64,000 nucleotides of DNA, from contig NW_020194619.1 in assembly GCF_002865645.1 (NCBI RefSeq), positions 682,001 through 746,000 on the forward strand, in the 5' to 3' direction. Source of the stretch: Hyaloscypha bicolor E (Eukaryota > Ascomycota > Leotiomycetes > Helotiales > Hyaloscyphaceae). The notes under the pieces were generated by a model. That model searched no databases. It saw only the letters and a list, made by a program, of their open reading frames with translations, and had not been told where the DNA came from. Of this stretch, positions 9,808-20,315 are shown one piece after another. The position numbers and the translations under genes were made by a program. Position 1 is the stretch's first letter. Each line of letters begins with the position of its first letter.

Positions 9808-11739
9808 TCAAGTTCTCCGCGTGCGTCTGCTATCCTTGACTGGAGAAACGAAGGTGACTTGCTTGTCTTCCTTCCTCAATCTCATGCTATCGCCTGCACT
9901 GCCGGATCGATTCCTCAAAATCGTCCTTGGCACGACCTTTTCGACCCCATCATCCTCAATGTCAATCTCGGCAACATCGCTGTCCTCTGCTTCCTCCTCA
10001 GAGCTCGCGCTCTCGGCATCATCACCCTCATCATATTCTCCATCATCACTGACCAAGCTGGGCGCGTTGTTGCTCACAACAGTGTTTGGACTGAGGTCGC
10101 TGATCGACGGACCGTGCAGCATGTCCACATCAACATCATCCTGGTGCTCATCGGCATGATCATGATGCTCAACATTGACGAGACGAGTTGTGCCCATGTT
10201 GCGGTGGCCAGCGGCGGTCGTGTTGATGACTGGAGTTGCATGGGTAAGTCGGGGGGATATTCCGCTCAGGCCTGGCTGTCTGCCATGGCGAGTATCAACA
10301 CCCTTACTGCTCCCAGGTCGACCAAATGGAGCTGGTAAAACGCCTGCACGGGATGGCACTCTCATCGCAGGAAGTATTGGGGTCTCAACGCCGGTTCCTG
10401 GGCGCTGATTGGCGCTCAAAACTACATCGGTATCTTCTGATTCATCATCCGAGTCCTCATCGAAATCGACCTTCTTCTTCGCTTCCGTAACCATCTGAGC
10501 AAGGTCACCACCAAAGCCTCTGCTCCGCATCAACTCAGATAGACGTGGCGTAGTAAGAGATGGAACGAAGTTTGGACTCGAAGTGTCGGCCGACTTCGAA
10601 AACTTGCTCTTCAAAGGTGTTGAATTTGTGCTCGTTGGTATCGAGGTAACGCCGGGAAGTTTGCCTTGCTCATACATTTCCATGGAAGCTTTGATGCGGG
10701 ACAGAAGGGCCTTGTAAGCTTCCTTGTCTGTCGGAGCACTTCTGATGAGTGGATGTACGAGACCGTTGGGAGCGCTTTGAGGTTTCTCTTCACCAACGAT
10801 GCCTCCAACTTCGTCAACCTCTATCGGTTGTCCGCTGCCCTGCGCGGCTTCATCATGGCTCTTGAAATCTCGGCGGTGAGCAATGCGGCAATGATTGATG
10901 AATCCTTGAGTACTTGAGAAATTGTCGCGGTTGCAGTCGATGCAAACAAGCTTGACCATTTGACCATCGCTTGCCCGCTTGAGAATGCAAGGCCCAGCCT
11001 TCTCCTTGGCTTGAGGATAGCCACTTGAGAGGGCTTGGAGTTTTTGACCAGAAGAGCCTCTTTGAGATCTGGACTTGCTTGCTGCTGTGGTGCCCTCAAC
11101 GAAACTGTGTCTGGTAGAACGACCCTCTGGTACAGTTTTCCCAGCACGTGACATATCAGAACCCCGTTGCCAGTCAACTTGGACACCATCGAATGCTGGA
11201 TCTGGGATGAGCCACTTGGCGTAGTGTCTTGTATATGGCCCATCGGCAACTCCGTAAGCAGGCGCCCATTGCGGCACATTGCCACCATGGGCAACAGTTG
11301 GTCCTGTTCCGTTGCTGACATGCTGCATCGACTCAGGAGTTCCTTGTGCAGTCGGATAAGGAATCAAATGACAACGACGGAGTTGCTCGAGAGCAGCTTG
11401 GCATTTTGCGAGTTCTTGGTTGATCAGACGAAGCTCGTTGTGCTTCATCAAAATGTCAAGACTCAGTTGGGACTCGATGCCTTCACGGACTCGATCTGGA
11501 TCGAGATCGATGGCGGCCTCTAACTTCTCACTCAGTCCACCCGTAGGCATAGACGTAGACGTATATGTAGATGTAATCTCTGGGACAGGCGTTCTATTCT
11601 CCGTAGGAGTGTGGCCCTTCCTCCGCTTGGTATCATGCGCTCCTGGTACAATATCAGGCGTACCTTCACTACTACTTCTCTTCCGCTTCGACGCACCGCC
11701 AGAGTGAATTTCCACCACCGGTCGAGTGGCATGCGCCAT
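9808..11739 (-). CDS. Ahc1-like ADA HAT complex subunit, zinc-finger protein
   Basis: Single exon, 643 residues from the ATG at 11739 (MAHATRPVVEIHSGG). An in-frame ATG 26 codons upstream exists, but the later one fits a nuclear protein better. The N-terminus is basic (SKRKRSSSEGT, KRRKG: nuclear signals). A short helical segment lies near residue 90. A conserved block holds WLIPDPAFDGVQVDW. The likely zinc finger is CIDCNRDNFSSTQGFINHC, with His after it (RIAHRRDF), which I associate with the C2H2 finger of Ahc1-type proteins. Ahc1 is the subunit peculiar to the yeast ADA histone acetyltransferase complex. The C-terminal third is acidic and disordered (DEDSDDESEDTD, a DHADEHQDDVDVD stretch, SSEEEAEDSD). 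The family assignment comes from the finger and is moderately sure. Confidence 0.75.
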   Translation of the reverse strand: MAHATRPVVEIHSGGASKRKRSSSEGTPDIVPGAHDTKRRKGHTPTENRTPVPEITSTYTSTSMPTGGLSEKLEAAIDLDPDRVREGIESQLSLDILMKHNELRLINQELAKCQAALEQLRRCHLIPYPTAQGTPESMQHVSNGTGPTVAHGGNVPQWAPAYGVADGPYTRHYAKWLIPDPAFDGVQVDWQRGSDMSRAGKTVPEGRSTRHSFVEGTTAASKSRSQRGSSGQKLQALSSGYPQAKEKAGPCILKRASDGQMVKLVCIDCNRDNFSSTQGFINHCRIAHRRDFKSHDEAAQGSGQPIEVDEVGGIVGEEKPQSAPNGLVHPLIRSAPTDKEAYKALLSRIKASMEMYEQGKLPGVTSIPTSTNSTPLKSKFSKSADTSSPNFVPSLTTPRLSELMRSRGFGGDLAQMVTEAKKKVDFDEDSDDESEDTDVVLSANQRPGTGVETPILPAMRVPSRAGVLPAPFGRPGSSKGVDTRHGRQPGLSGISPRLTHATPVINTTAAGHRNMGTTRLVNVEHHDHADEHQDDVDVDMLHGPSISDLSPNTVVSNNAPSLVSDDGEYDEGDDAESASSEEEAEDSDVAEIDIEDDGVEKVVPRTILRNRSGSAGDSMRLRKEDKQVTFVSPVKDSRRTRRT

Positions 11740-12210
11740 TTTGTGCTCTGCTACTCCATTTACCACTTTATCACAACCCCTGGATTCCAACCAAGACGGG
11801 AGTCGGAACATTCGCATGCAGAGAGAGCAGACCGTTGTGGTTGGAGGGCTTGCACCAGAGCTACGACTCCGATCTGCAACTCATGAGCCTCTCGGGGTTT
11901 TGGTTGTTGATGTTTGCGACAACGAGGTTGCGGGAGTTGGTGACCTGGTGAATATAGCTTCGCTGACGTCGACAAAAGTGGAGCCTCCTGAGTGGCCAAA
12001 ACGACCCTCCAGGCGGGCAGGCCCTCGGTTTAACTCTGTACAAGAAGGTGAATCAATTACAAGTCGCGTAAATAAAGGGCTGAAGGCGAAAGGAGGGCAC
12101 AGAATCGAAGGTTGCCGTCGTGGCGTGGGTTCGCGAAATGTTGTAACGGGGCGACGACAGATGGAGACGCGGACAAAGCGAAGGCGTGGTCGTAGTTGCC
12201 GAAGCGAGCC

Positions 12211-12243
12211 GTGAAGCGTGAGGCGTGAGGCGTGAGGCGTGGA
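12211..12243. repeat. 7-bp minisatellite, unit GTGAGGC
   Basis: GTGAAGC followed by three GTGAGGC copies and a degenerate GTGGAG. A close relative of the same unit (GTGAGGT/GTGAAGT) forms a longer array near 62113. Confidence 0.7.
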
Positions 12244-12534
12244 GAAGAAGAGGAAGAAGGGGAAGGAAGATAAGGTAAGGTAAGAGAAGAGAAGAAGAGT
12301 GAAAATTACAGTACAAGTCGTCGCTAAGGTCGTGAAGGAAGGCGTCAGTGAAAATGGGAAAAAGTCGGACCAGCGTTGGGCGTGTGGTTGACGAATATCG
12401 AAGATGGATTCGGAGATGGAGGTGGAGGTGGACTGATGGACTGATGGACTACTGTACTACTGACTGATGGAGGAAACTAAAAGATGCGACCCGTCCTGGG
12501 CCTGGGGAGCAACACAGTCGCTCGCCCGCCTGGC

Positions 12535-12535
<1 letters not shown>

Positions 12536-12604
<69 letters not shown>
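12536..12604 (+). repeat. Uninterrupted 69-bp poly(C) run
   Basis: A homopolymer of 69 cytosines (69 G on the other strand), flanked by CTGGCA on the left and TGCTGC on the right. Pure C/G runs this long are rare in fungal genomes. The complementary strand could fold as G-quadruplex. It may also be a sequencing or assembly artefact. Confidence 0.95.
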
Positions 12605-15049
12605 TGCTGCAGTCGCACACTAAAAATTGCTCAACGCCAGCCGAACAAGGGCGGGCCACCGCGAGCCACCGCGAGGGTGTGGACTGTGGAGAGGTTTGGA
12701 ATCTGCTTGACGCTTCTCATTCGCTGCCGCCAAGCAGGTCCTTTGAGGGCCCCCTGTGCTCTCCTGCTGGCCTTACCAAGCTAGGTCAAGGGCATCATTG
12801 GGCCTCCTGGGCATGGGGCCATGGGCTGCCTTCCGTCGTGCCGTGCGCTTCTGCGCTGGATGCTGCTCTGCGCTGCATCTTTGGTGGAGCTGCGTCGGGG
12901 CGGGCGCCTTGTGGGCTGGGCACTTTATGCTGCCTGCAGGAAACGAAGCGCTGCAAGGCGCTGCACCTTGCGATAGCGATAGCGATATCAGGATTCGCAA
13001 TGAGGACACATGTGAAGTGTGGACATTGCTGGACTGGTAAATAAGTACGAGTACGGAGCTACACCATGCTATAGCACCTTCGAATGTTCCGGCTTTGCAC
13101 TCTGGTACAGGTATCCCACCCTCTGCTCCGTGTCTTGCGCCTCCTCCGAGCTTTTGGAAATAGAAGTACGGTAGCCCTTTATCGTTTGTGGCCCAGGCAT
13201 TCCCGGTGTTCACGGGTATCGTGGTGGCGATCACGCTGCGGATACACTTCGTCGTATGGATATAGCCGGCCACTAATAATCAGCACTGACCTGTGGGGAG
13301 TGCCAACTTCCAACAAGGACGGGACTTTGCAAACAGGCGGCCGCGTGGGTGTCAGCTCATCGGCAGCCTTCGAATGGGAGAGCTCGTTTGAGAAGAGAGG
13401 TGCCTGGCTTGGCTTTGGATCAGTCCATTGCTACAGTATTATTTGACGCAGGACGAGGCTCCACTCAACGGCCACATTTCCGAGACCGTCATTGGAGCCA
13501 TCCCTACTCTTGGCTTGACGTGCATCGAGTGAGCAGGCTGGGTGTGCAAGCAGCCGAGAGTGCAACAACAGATTACCTTTGCAATTTGTACCACCGCGAA
13601 CCTGCCTCTTACCGAGTAGCCCGAACCGGTCGGTGATAGGCGTGTGCGTTTGTGATAGGAGTGTACAGTATTTGAGAAGGAAGTTTACAGAGTGGATATC
13701 ACACACCAAAAGGAATATATTTATGCGCCTGGGCTTTGGTTTCTGACGAATGCTTAGTCGAGGCTGTCATGAAACTGCATATCCTCCCACACTGAACAAG
13801 ACCCCACCTGCAAAAAGATGAGGGGCAGATGTGACAGCTTCTCCACAAAATGGCCTGCCTGATAACCTTTCACCCCGCACATATTGATACTTTTTACTCA
13901 AAGGTGTGGTGGAGGTGAAACAGTGAGAGTTCGCAAGTTGCCTTAGCATGTGACAAGACTCAGCGAGAATACCTTCCAGGCTTCCAGTGAGTAATAAGAG
14001 AAGAAAAGTCCTTAAAATTCGTCTATATCTGGGTAGATTCTTATTCGTCAGTCCGAAATAAACCAGAAAAAGGTTCCACGTCGCCGGTGTACTTCTATTT
14101 TGGTTGAGTCAGGGGTCTCGATCCTTCCGAAGTCCTGCAATGAATCGACACACATCCTTCCCTCGAGTTCATGAATATCCTGGGCTACTTTCCCACTCAG
14201 CTTCTACACTGTGAGTTGTGAAGAAATATATTTCTCGGAATCGTTAAACTCAGAATTTCCTCTCAGAGCACCTTGTTTAGAATTCCCAAGCCCGTCCCCA
14301 AGAAACCATCTCTGCCTAGAGAACAAAGTACTTGCGGAGTGGTAAAAGTAGATACCTGATAAGCCAGTCATGAGTACGGAGGCTATTTACCCGCCCAGTA
14401 TCTCAGCAAATCCGAAAGATCACTTCCGACGGCAGACATGCTTGTTCACCGTCAGCTGACTCTGTGCCAGCACACAGGACTGCCGTAACATCAGTGGCTA
14501 GTCGGTACATTCATAGAATTGAAATACTGAAGAGTAATCGTTGCATGAAAAATATTTAAGAGCTGTTCAGGGCAAGAGCGGGGACTGCATAGAAAGAGCA
14601 AAGACGTAAAGACAGTACTATCCATCGTGAACAAAGCTTACTCAAGCTATTGTGTATCAACATGATGCCGCTCTACAACAAATTGGTTCACAACATACAG
14701 TTCTTTCCTGAACTGTGAGCGCTGGGGATTGGGAGTGTCATTGTGGTGCTCTTCTCGACCCGCTTGGGAGCTTTGAATTGAGAACGAAAATGAAACTCGA
14801 ATTAGTAAGGAAGCTCGAGAGTTGACCGTCCCGCTGCCAAGTCTTTTGTCTAATTTTAAGATGGATAAATGGAATGGATGTCTAAATAACATGAACTGGA
14901 CTTGGTGAAGCAATACTTCTTTCGAGCGGATCGGCAAGGCTGAGAAAGTGGCTTGTGCGAAGCGGGCAAGGCCACCTCGAAGTCTTCAACTCCGAGTCAG
15001 CACAACATTTCCAACATCGTCCACCAAGAACCAAGTGCAATTCGAAACC

Positions 15050-15959
15050 ATGTCACGAACGAAGGCGGCAGCTCGGAAAGGGCCCGCAGGCCGTGCGTAT
15101 CGAGAGAACATGAAGACGCCCGAGGGACGACAGCGGAACCAGGAAAACCAAAAGCGAAATAAGGAGGAGAGAAAAGCCGCCAAAGCAGCCAAACGCGCCC
15201 AACACCATGCCGAAACTTCGGCTCCTCTCCAACGTCTAGCTGGGGGAAGTAAGGAGGACGCGGGGAAGAAACGTTCGGCAGTGATCAAGGAAATTGGGGA
15301 GTCTATGCCGTTGGATTCTGCGAACGTGAGAAGTACGACCAACAATCCTTCCACCAGCTCGACCGATGCTCCGAAGATGGGAACGGAGCTTGAGAAGACC
15401 CACGATGTCACGAGTATGAGCATTATATCCTCGTCACACATCCAGCAAAAAGTCACTCGAGCCCTCGACATCCTCTCCGAATACCCCACCATCCCGCCAG
15501 CGAAGCCGAAAGTCGTGATGCTTTATTCCAAAGCTGCTGTTGCGTCGAAGATGATTTCAGTTGCCGAGATCGTGAAGAGGGAGATTGTCAAGAATGGTGG
15601 AAAGTGGTTTCAGTACAATAAGTTGGGTCAGGTTATGGAGGAGAAAAGGCATAAGGAAGGAGATGCAAAGAAGGAGAAGGGTGCTGGGGCAGATAGATCT
15701 CTGGCTGAGAATGAAGATGAGGATGCTGGTCATGAGAGTGAGGGGGGCTTTGAGACTATGAAGACTCCGTTTGAGAGGGCGATTGAAGGAAAGCCGAAGA
15801 TCAGGGCTATTCCGGTCATGGCGCTGTGTCTCTCGAGGGTACGGATTGATAGTTTGAGGAAGGACCACACGTGAGTCCAACCTCCATAATTTTACTCGAA
15901 CAGCTCACTAACGTTCTCACAGCGAGCAGACGAATGGCTTGGAGCTCCCAAAGCGTTGA
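15050..15959 (+). CDS. Alba-domain DNA/RNA-binding protein
   Basis: Two exons, 15050-15870 and 15923-15959, give 285 residues. I place the start at the ATG at 15050 (MSRTKAAARKG), with context ACCATGTC. The head is very basic and helical (ENQKRNKEERKAAKAAKRAQ). A linker of Ser/Thr follows. Then comes an Alba-like fold from about residue 135: KVTRALDILSEYP, KVVMLYSKAAVASKMISVAEIVKREIVKNGG, and, after an acidic insert of about 55 residues, RAIPVMALCLSRVRIDSL. The last exon adds only 12 residues. Alba-family proteins in eukaryotes bind RNA, and some are RNase P/MRP subunits (Pop6/Pop7 type). Which applies here is not decided by the sequence. The intron (15871-15922) has a CTAAC branch site. Confidence 0.8.
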
Positions 15960-16280
15960 GGTTCAGTTGCGTTGCACGTGGGGACTTGAAAAGGAATCGG
16001 CGTTAGGTCTACAAAGATACCCGTTGCTGGTGCTCCGGAAGATAGCACGCAATATGCGGACAGAAACACTGTCATATTCAATCGATCATGCCCTTTCTGA
16101 CGAAGCTTTTATGTGACCGACACCCCTACCATGATATGTACAGCAAACCATGCCCTCGAACGCCAATTCGGTTGCCATCCACTTCCTATATACACAATCT
16201 CAATTGCGCCAATTCCTACTCTCCCGCCAATTCATCCTTTCTCATGTACAAGTACATCCCTCATCGTTCATTATAGGCCG
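15960..16280. other. Convergent 3' intergenic region
   Basis: About 320 bp between the 3' ends of the Alba gene (+) and Vtc1 (-). It includes a CACGTGGGG sequence near 15975, but at a 3' location that argues against a promoter role. Nothing else is seen. Confidence 0.45.
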
Positions 16281-16739
16281 CTAATGCTTCTTTGAATCCT
16301 GATCCGGGTAAACGACGCGCAGAACGAAATTGACAATGATGGCAAAGAAGAGACAGATCATAAGAGCAGTCGGGCCAAATCGATCATCGAAACCGCCTTG
16401 TCCTCTCCGTCTGATCTCCCTCGCCCTCCAGTGATATGTGTACAGCGAATAGCATGCCCCCAAGACCGCAACGGTGATGAACCCTAGAGCTGACCAGAAA
16501 CCGGCGTAGTCACCAAAGTTCAGCATGCCAACTCCAAGGGCACCAAGGATAACGGTGAAGTTCAGCCATGAGAGGAAGGTTCGCTCGTTCGCGAAGAAGA
16601 CCTTGGGCTCGACTCGGGTTGGGAGTGCAATCCGCTTGCCTGTGATTGCAGGATTAGCTGAGAATTTCCATTCCCTCACTGATCGTTGGGAAGAGATTCA
16701 CGTACCAGGAGCCGATTGAAGAAGAGGTTGGCTCGACAT
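16281..16739 (-). CDS. vtc1: Vacuolar transporter chaperone Vtc1
   Basis: Two exons, 16706-16739 and 16281-16639, give 130 residues, the usual length for Vtc1. The small first exon encodes [12 protein letters not shown]; the spliced join reads [30 protein letters not shown], where the [14 protein letters not shown] block is the VTC/DUF202 signature. Three membrane helices follow: about 37-57, 63-83 ([20 protein letters not shown]) and 101-121 ([20 protein letters not shown]). Vtc1 is the membrane core of the vacuolar VTC complex, which makes polyphosphate from ATP and passes it into the vacuole. The gene is head-to-head with the Tctex1 gene, 578 bp apart. An SPX-membrane protein that could work with the same complex lies 12 kb away. 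Confidence 0.96.
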
Positions 16740-17317
16740 CTTGCGGGGAACTGATGGGCCGGGCTGGGATGGGGGAAATGTGCCGGGTCCTGTAGCAGCG
16801 GGCAGACGCAATTGGTTGAGGTAAGCTCAATGAAATGAGACTTTCGAGCCGGGGAGGGAGGAATTGAATCTTCGAGAAGGCGATTGTAGGTCGCTCGGGA
16901 AGGTCACGCTTGGAGGGAAGCTGTCTAAAGTGGGAAAACTCGATCGATGCGTGAGTTTGCAGAGGTCCATCTGATAAGGTCTGGTCTTGGGGTGGGGCTT
17001 AAAACGTGCAACAATACTCTGCTGTGAGTGGTTGGATTGGCTATCACCAGCCTCTTTGCTTCCAGGGCTCGTCCTCGTAGTGGTCTTCTTGCAGCAAGCT
17101 TCGAAGCGCCAGCTTTTTTGGCCCTATTGCCTTGTTTGTGAGGCAAGAATAAACCGGCGCCTTGCCAAAACAAGCTACCTCCAGCGTTTTACCCCAGACC
17201 AAATCACGGAAGGCCATCTGATGAGCTGCATCAGCGCCATTCCAACGCAACACTTCTCCTCAATAGCTTCTTCGTCCTCCTCTACTCCCCATTGGCATCG
17301 AGAGCACTTCCGAAAAT
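16740..17317. promoter_or_regulatory. Divergent promoter, Vtc1 / Tctex1
   Basis: Shared 5' region of two divergent genes. I found no CACGTG (Pho4/NUC-1 type) core in it. The 3' half contains a CTCC-rich leader before the dynein light chain start. Open frames here are short and overlap each other. Confidence 0.45.
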
Positions 17318-17987
17318 ATGGCGACTTCATCCGCCACTCCGGTACGAGCCCATCGATTCGAGCATGCGATCGTGATTCATTGCTAACTTCCCCGCAGCCA
17401 ATCTCTTACACTCGACTGAAGCAGATCGCGAATGACGTACGTTCTCGCAGAGCATTTTTCCAGTTAAACCTATATTGAGTACTCGTGCTGAGTGGGTTGA
17501 TAGGCCTGCCAAAGTGCATTGGGAAGCACCGAATTCTACGAGCATTCGAAGACCGAGGCGTGGAACACAACAATCATTGTTTGTTGACCCCTCCTCTGCA
17601 CACAATACACTCTTCTGACCAACATCTCCGCAGAACTCCATCCTACGCTCGTTGATCTCCGAGTCCTCTCCTGCTGGCGGAACCCCATCGTACAAATATG
17701 CTGTCAACAGCACAATCATCCAACACCTTGTGCCTACCTCTACCTTAAACCGAGCCAAAGCAGCCCAAGAGAGTCCGGTGCCCAAGACCGAAGCCACGAT
17801 TTCGACGAGCGACAAGAATGAGGCTACAGGAACGGATGGGAAGCCTCATGTTGGCCGGAGAGGAATGCATAGCGCAACGGGAGCATACTGGAACGAGAAG
17901 ACCGACGGCATGTGGAGCTTCAAGTATGAAGGCGGGGAGAATAAGGGACTCGACGTCGTTATATCTGTCATCTGGATTTCGATATAG
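17318..17987 (+). CDS. Tctex1-family dynein light chain
   Basis: Four exons: 17318-17341, 17398-17436, 17504-17578 and 17634-17987, giving 163 residues. The spliced protein opens MATSSATPPISYTRLKQIANDACQSALGSTEFYEHSKTEAW, followed by NSILRSLI and YKYAVNSTIIQHL. The end reads AYWNEKTDGMWSFKYEGG...DVVISVIWISI. The N-terminal helices and the final beta strands match Tctex1/DYNLT light chains, which dimerise and attach cargo to the dynein intermediate chain. Between strands there is a fungal insert of about 45 residues rich in Thr/Lys/Glu, longer than in animal proteins of about 113 residues. All splice sites are GT-AG and keep the frame. Confidence 0.88.
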
Positions 17988-18828
17988 CCAGGAGCGCATA
18001 TCCGGACTCGGCCAGAGGGGACTCGCATCGCGGGATAGTAATTGTACGGGATAGTTGGTAATTCCCCATCAGCATGTTCAGGCGTACAAATCCATGACAC
18101 ACTTCCAAATTGCGCGTTCAATGATCCGTGGGAGTGCCACGGCATCATGAGAGGCTTCAACTTTTTATTGGCTGATGTTGTGTTTCTCGCTGCGAATCTG
18201 CGATGGCTTTGACTTTCTCTCGGACATCCCCCGCTTTGTTGCTCTTGACAACCGTTTCCAAGGCGGGTGCGTGGCTTTTTTAACCCACGATATCGGCGTG
18301 GAGGCGTGGACAATTTATCGCAGGGGTCTGCACATAGATTGGTCATTGGCCTCCTGAAATTTCCGTGTCTAAGCGTGGAACACTGCAGGTACTGTATTCT
18401 GGCACGTCTAGATTGTCCAAAGAGCGAGTACCTTCGTACACCGCAACTCCCTCAAATACCATCAAGTGACTTTGAGAACTTTTTTCCCGCTCACAGAAAA
18501 CACATGACGTCCGTATTTCGCCCCTAGGACGCCGGCGATAATTCCCGGATAAAAGTGGATGTGGACTGACTCGACAAGGGAAATAACTTTGGGTTCACAT
18601 CAGGTGCTTCCTTCGACGGCCGCCCGCCTGACTATCGGCGGGCACTAAAAAGAAAGAGACCCGCAGTTGCGTTCCAATCTTGAACTTTTTAAATTTTACT
18701 GTTACAGAAGACACATCCCAAATCAGCATTCCACTTCACGATCTGAAGATTTACCGATTACATCCAACTCAACCGCTCGACAGCGCGATATTACCTCAAC
18801 TCAAGAGACACAACCTCGCTTGACCAAG
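17988..18828. other. Intergenic, same-strand genes
   Basis: About 840 bp holding the 3' UTR of the dynein light chain and the promoter/leader of the F-box-like gene. The frame of the latter stays open upstream to about 18667, but without an ATG. Nothing else is recognised. Confidence 0.45.
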
Positions 18829-19680
18829 ATGCTCAACGATCTGTATGCCAATTCGCCCGCTCCTTCCTCTTTCAAAAAGCTGACTTCGTCAAGATGCCAC
18901 TACGCCCTCACCCGTGTTGCTCAAGAGCTGGATCCCAGTAGTGCTGCCTCTCTTGCAAGAGTGTCTAAACAAATGAGAGCGATTTGCGTTGTGATTCACG
19001 GTCCTGGTATTCTGGAACTCCCCTTGCCTGCCCAAGCAGCACTCCTTCCACCGGTCACGGGATTGTCAAACGCAATGGCTTCAACCTCGTTCAGCTCAGC
19101 TAGCTCTTCAAGTAGCCACCACGCTGACTACGACTCCTTGGGAAGCACCGACACCGATATGACTTCGTCTCCTGAGGAAGAGGAGTGGGAGTTCCAGATG
19201 ACCCCGGATTTGGAGCGACGCCTATCTCTCATTCCGTCTCGCAGCCATGGAAACACGCTCCCAACTCTCCCCACCGAACTTCAACTCGAGGTGTTCAGCT
19301 ACCTGGATAAGATTGACTCTTGCTGCCTCGGTCTATCTGCACCAAACCTCTACCTCGTCTGTCGCGCTATTCACGGTACAAAGATGCCTCTCAACACGAG
19401 ACGCATTGGGCCCAATCCCCTTGAGGCCGCTTGGGAGGTTGTCGGAAAACGAGAGTGCAAGCAGTGTGGCATTTACCGCTGTGAGCTTCACCAGCACATC
19501 AAGTCCTGGATGCCCAAGGAGCTGGAGTATTGCGCCTTCAAGCAGAACTTTGGAATCCCGGCTGGCAACAACGCCCATGCTACTTGCTACCGCGGAAAAC
19601 CCAGCAAGCCAAAGCGCTGCGGACGTCATCCATTGAGAACTACTTCTGTTCACCAAGATGATGCTGCCTTCAAATATTGA
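18829..19680 (+). CDS. F-box-like protein
   Basis: Single exon of 283 residues from the ATG at 18829 (context AAGATGC). The frame is open upstream but without an ATG. Residues 20-60 include helical YALTRVAQELDPSSAASLARVSKQMRAI. A Ser-rich acidic spacer follows (SSASSSSSHH, SSPEEEEWEF). The F-box-like core is LPTLPTELQLEVFSYLDKIDSCCLGLSAPNLYLVCRAIHG at about 142-180. After it comes a cysteine-rich part (KRECKQCGIYRCELHQH, a possible metal site). F-box proteins recruit substrates to SCF ubiquitin ligases through Skp1; here the target is unknown. It faces a second F-box-like gene tail to tail. Confidence 0.7.
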   Translation: MLNDLYANSPAPSSFKKLTSSRCHYALTRVAQELDPSSAASLARVSKQMRAICVVIHGPGILELPLPAQAALLPPVTGLSNAMASTSFSSASSSSSHHADYDSLGSTDTDMTSSPEEEEWEFQMTPDLERRLSLIPSRSHGNTLPTLPTELQLEVFSYLDKIDSCCLGLSAPNLYLVCRAIHGTKMPLNTRRIGPNPLEAAWEVVGKRECKQCGIYRCELHQHIKSWMPKELEYCAFKQNFGIPAGNNAHATCYRGKPSKPKRCGRHPLRTTSVHQDDAAFKY

Positions 19681-20315
19681 GGGAGTATGAATCACAAGTA
19701 TGGGGCATGAGATTAATTTACATATATGGGGATGAGGAATAATTGATGATTGCTGGTCTATGACATGGAAATGATGCTAATGAAGAGAATTCTGATATGT
19801 TAGCGAGGAAGTGTGGGCATTAAACGGCGTGAAAATAGGAGACATGGCTCGTAATGCATAAATCGGCGTTTTAGGGGTGGTTCCTCACATGCAGGAAGGA
19901 TTCTGTTTCCGTCTACTTTTCTTTCGGTACTGGCGGATGTGGATTGGGGATTAAGTCGTTCCACACTCGACGTCTGCTTCTGCCAAAATATTCTCGGCAT
20001 GACGATGAGGATATCAAGAGCAATTTTGTAGAATATCCGCTTACTTTCCAGGTAGCTGGAGATAATAAATTCATGAAATACAGGGCCCGCCCGGCACAGC
20101 ATGTGAATTACAGGCCTGCCTGTGCAAAGACTGCTTGTTGGCCCTTAGATTTTTTCAATGGGTCGCAAACTTGGAGCTCGATCTAGGACCTCTTGAACTA
20201 AAGTGAGCAATTTCTGACTGCGTATTCTAGTTTCCAGTTTCTACCATGCTTCTAGTCCAAGTGGAGGGGATGTCTAAGAGGGGAGGATACCCAAGGCCTA
20301 CTTTCTTTCCCCAAA
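19681..20315. other. Convergent intergenic region between two F-box-like genes
   Basis: About 635 bp between two convergent genes. An ATG-initiated minus-strand frame of 100 codons at 19800-20102 shows no domain and lies in the expected 3' UTRs. I do not call it. Confidence 0.45.

Larger units (their letters stand above)
11740..15049. other. 3.3 kb gene-free interval
   Basis: This lies between divergent genes (Ahc1-like on minus, Alba on plus). It holds a 7-bp minisatellite at 12211-12243, a 69-bp C run at 12536-12604, and a GCGATA triplication near 12972-12990. Open frames crossing the C run translate to poly-Pro or poly-Gly and are artefacts of composition. I see no domain in the remaining frames. 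The distal part (about 13.7-14.9 kb) is AT-richer and plain. Confidence 0.5.

Noticed and set aside
12484..13044. Frames of 105-186 codons across the poly(C) run (poly-Pro/poly-Gly proteins)
   Set aside because: The homopolymer itself creates the open frame; the flanks show no coding pattern.
15974..15982. CACGTGGGG as a phosphate-regulator site for VTC1
   Set aside because: It lies 3' of both VTC1 and the Alba gene, not in a promoter.
19800..20102. 100-codon minus-strand frame between the two F-box-like genes
   Set aside because: ATG-initiated but with no domain, and placed in the expected 3' UTRs of convergent genes.
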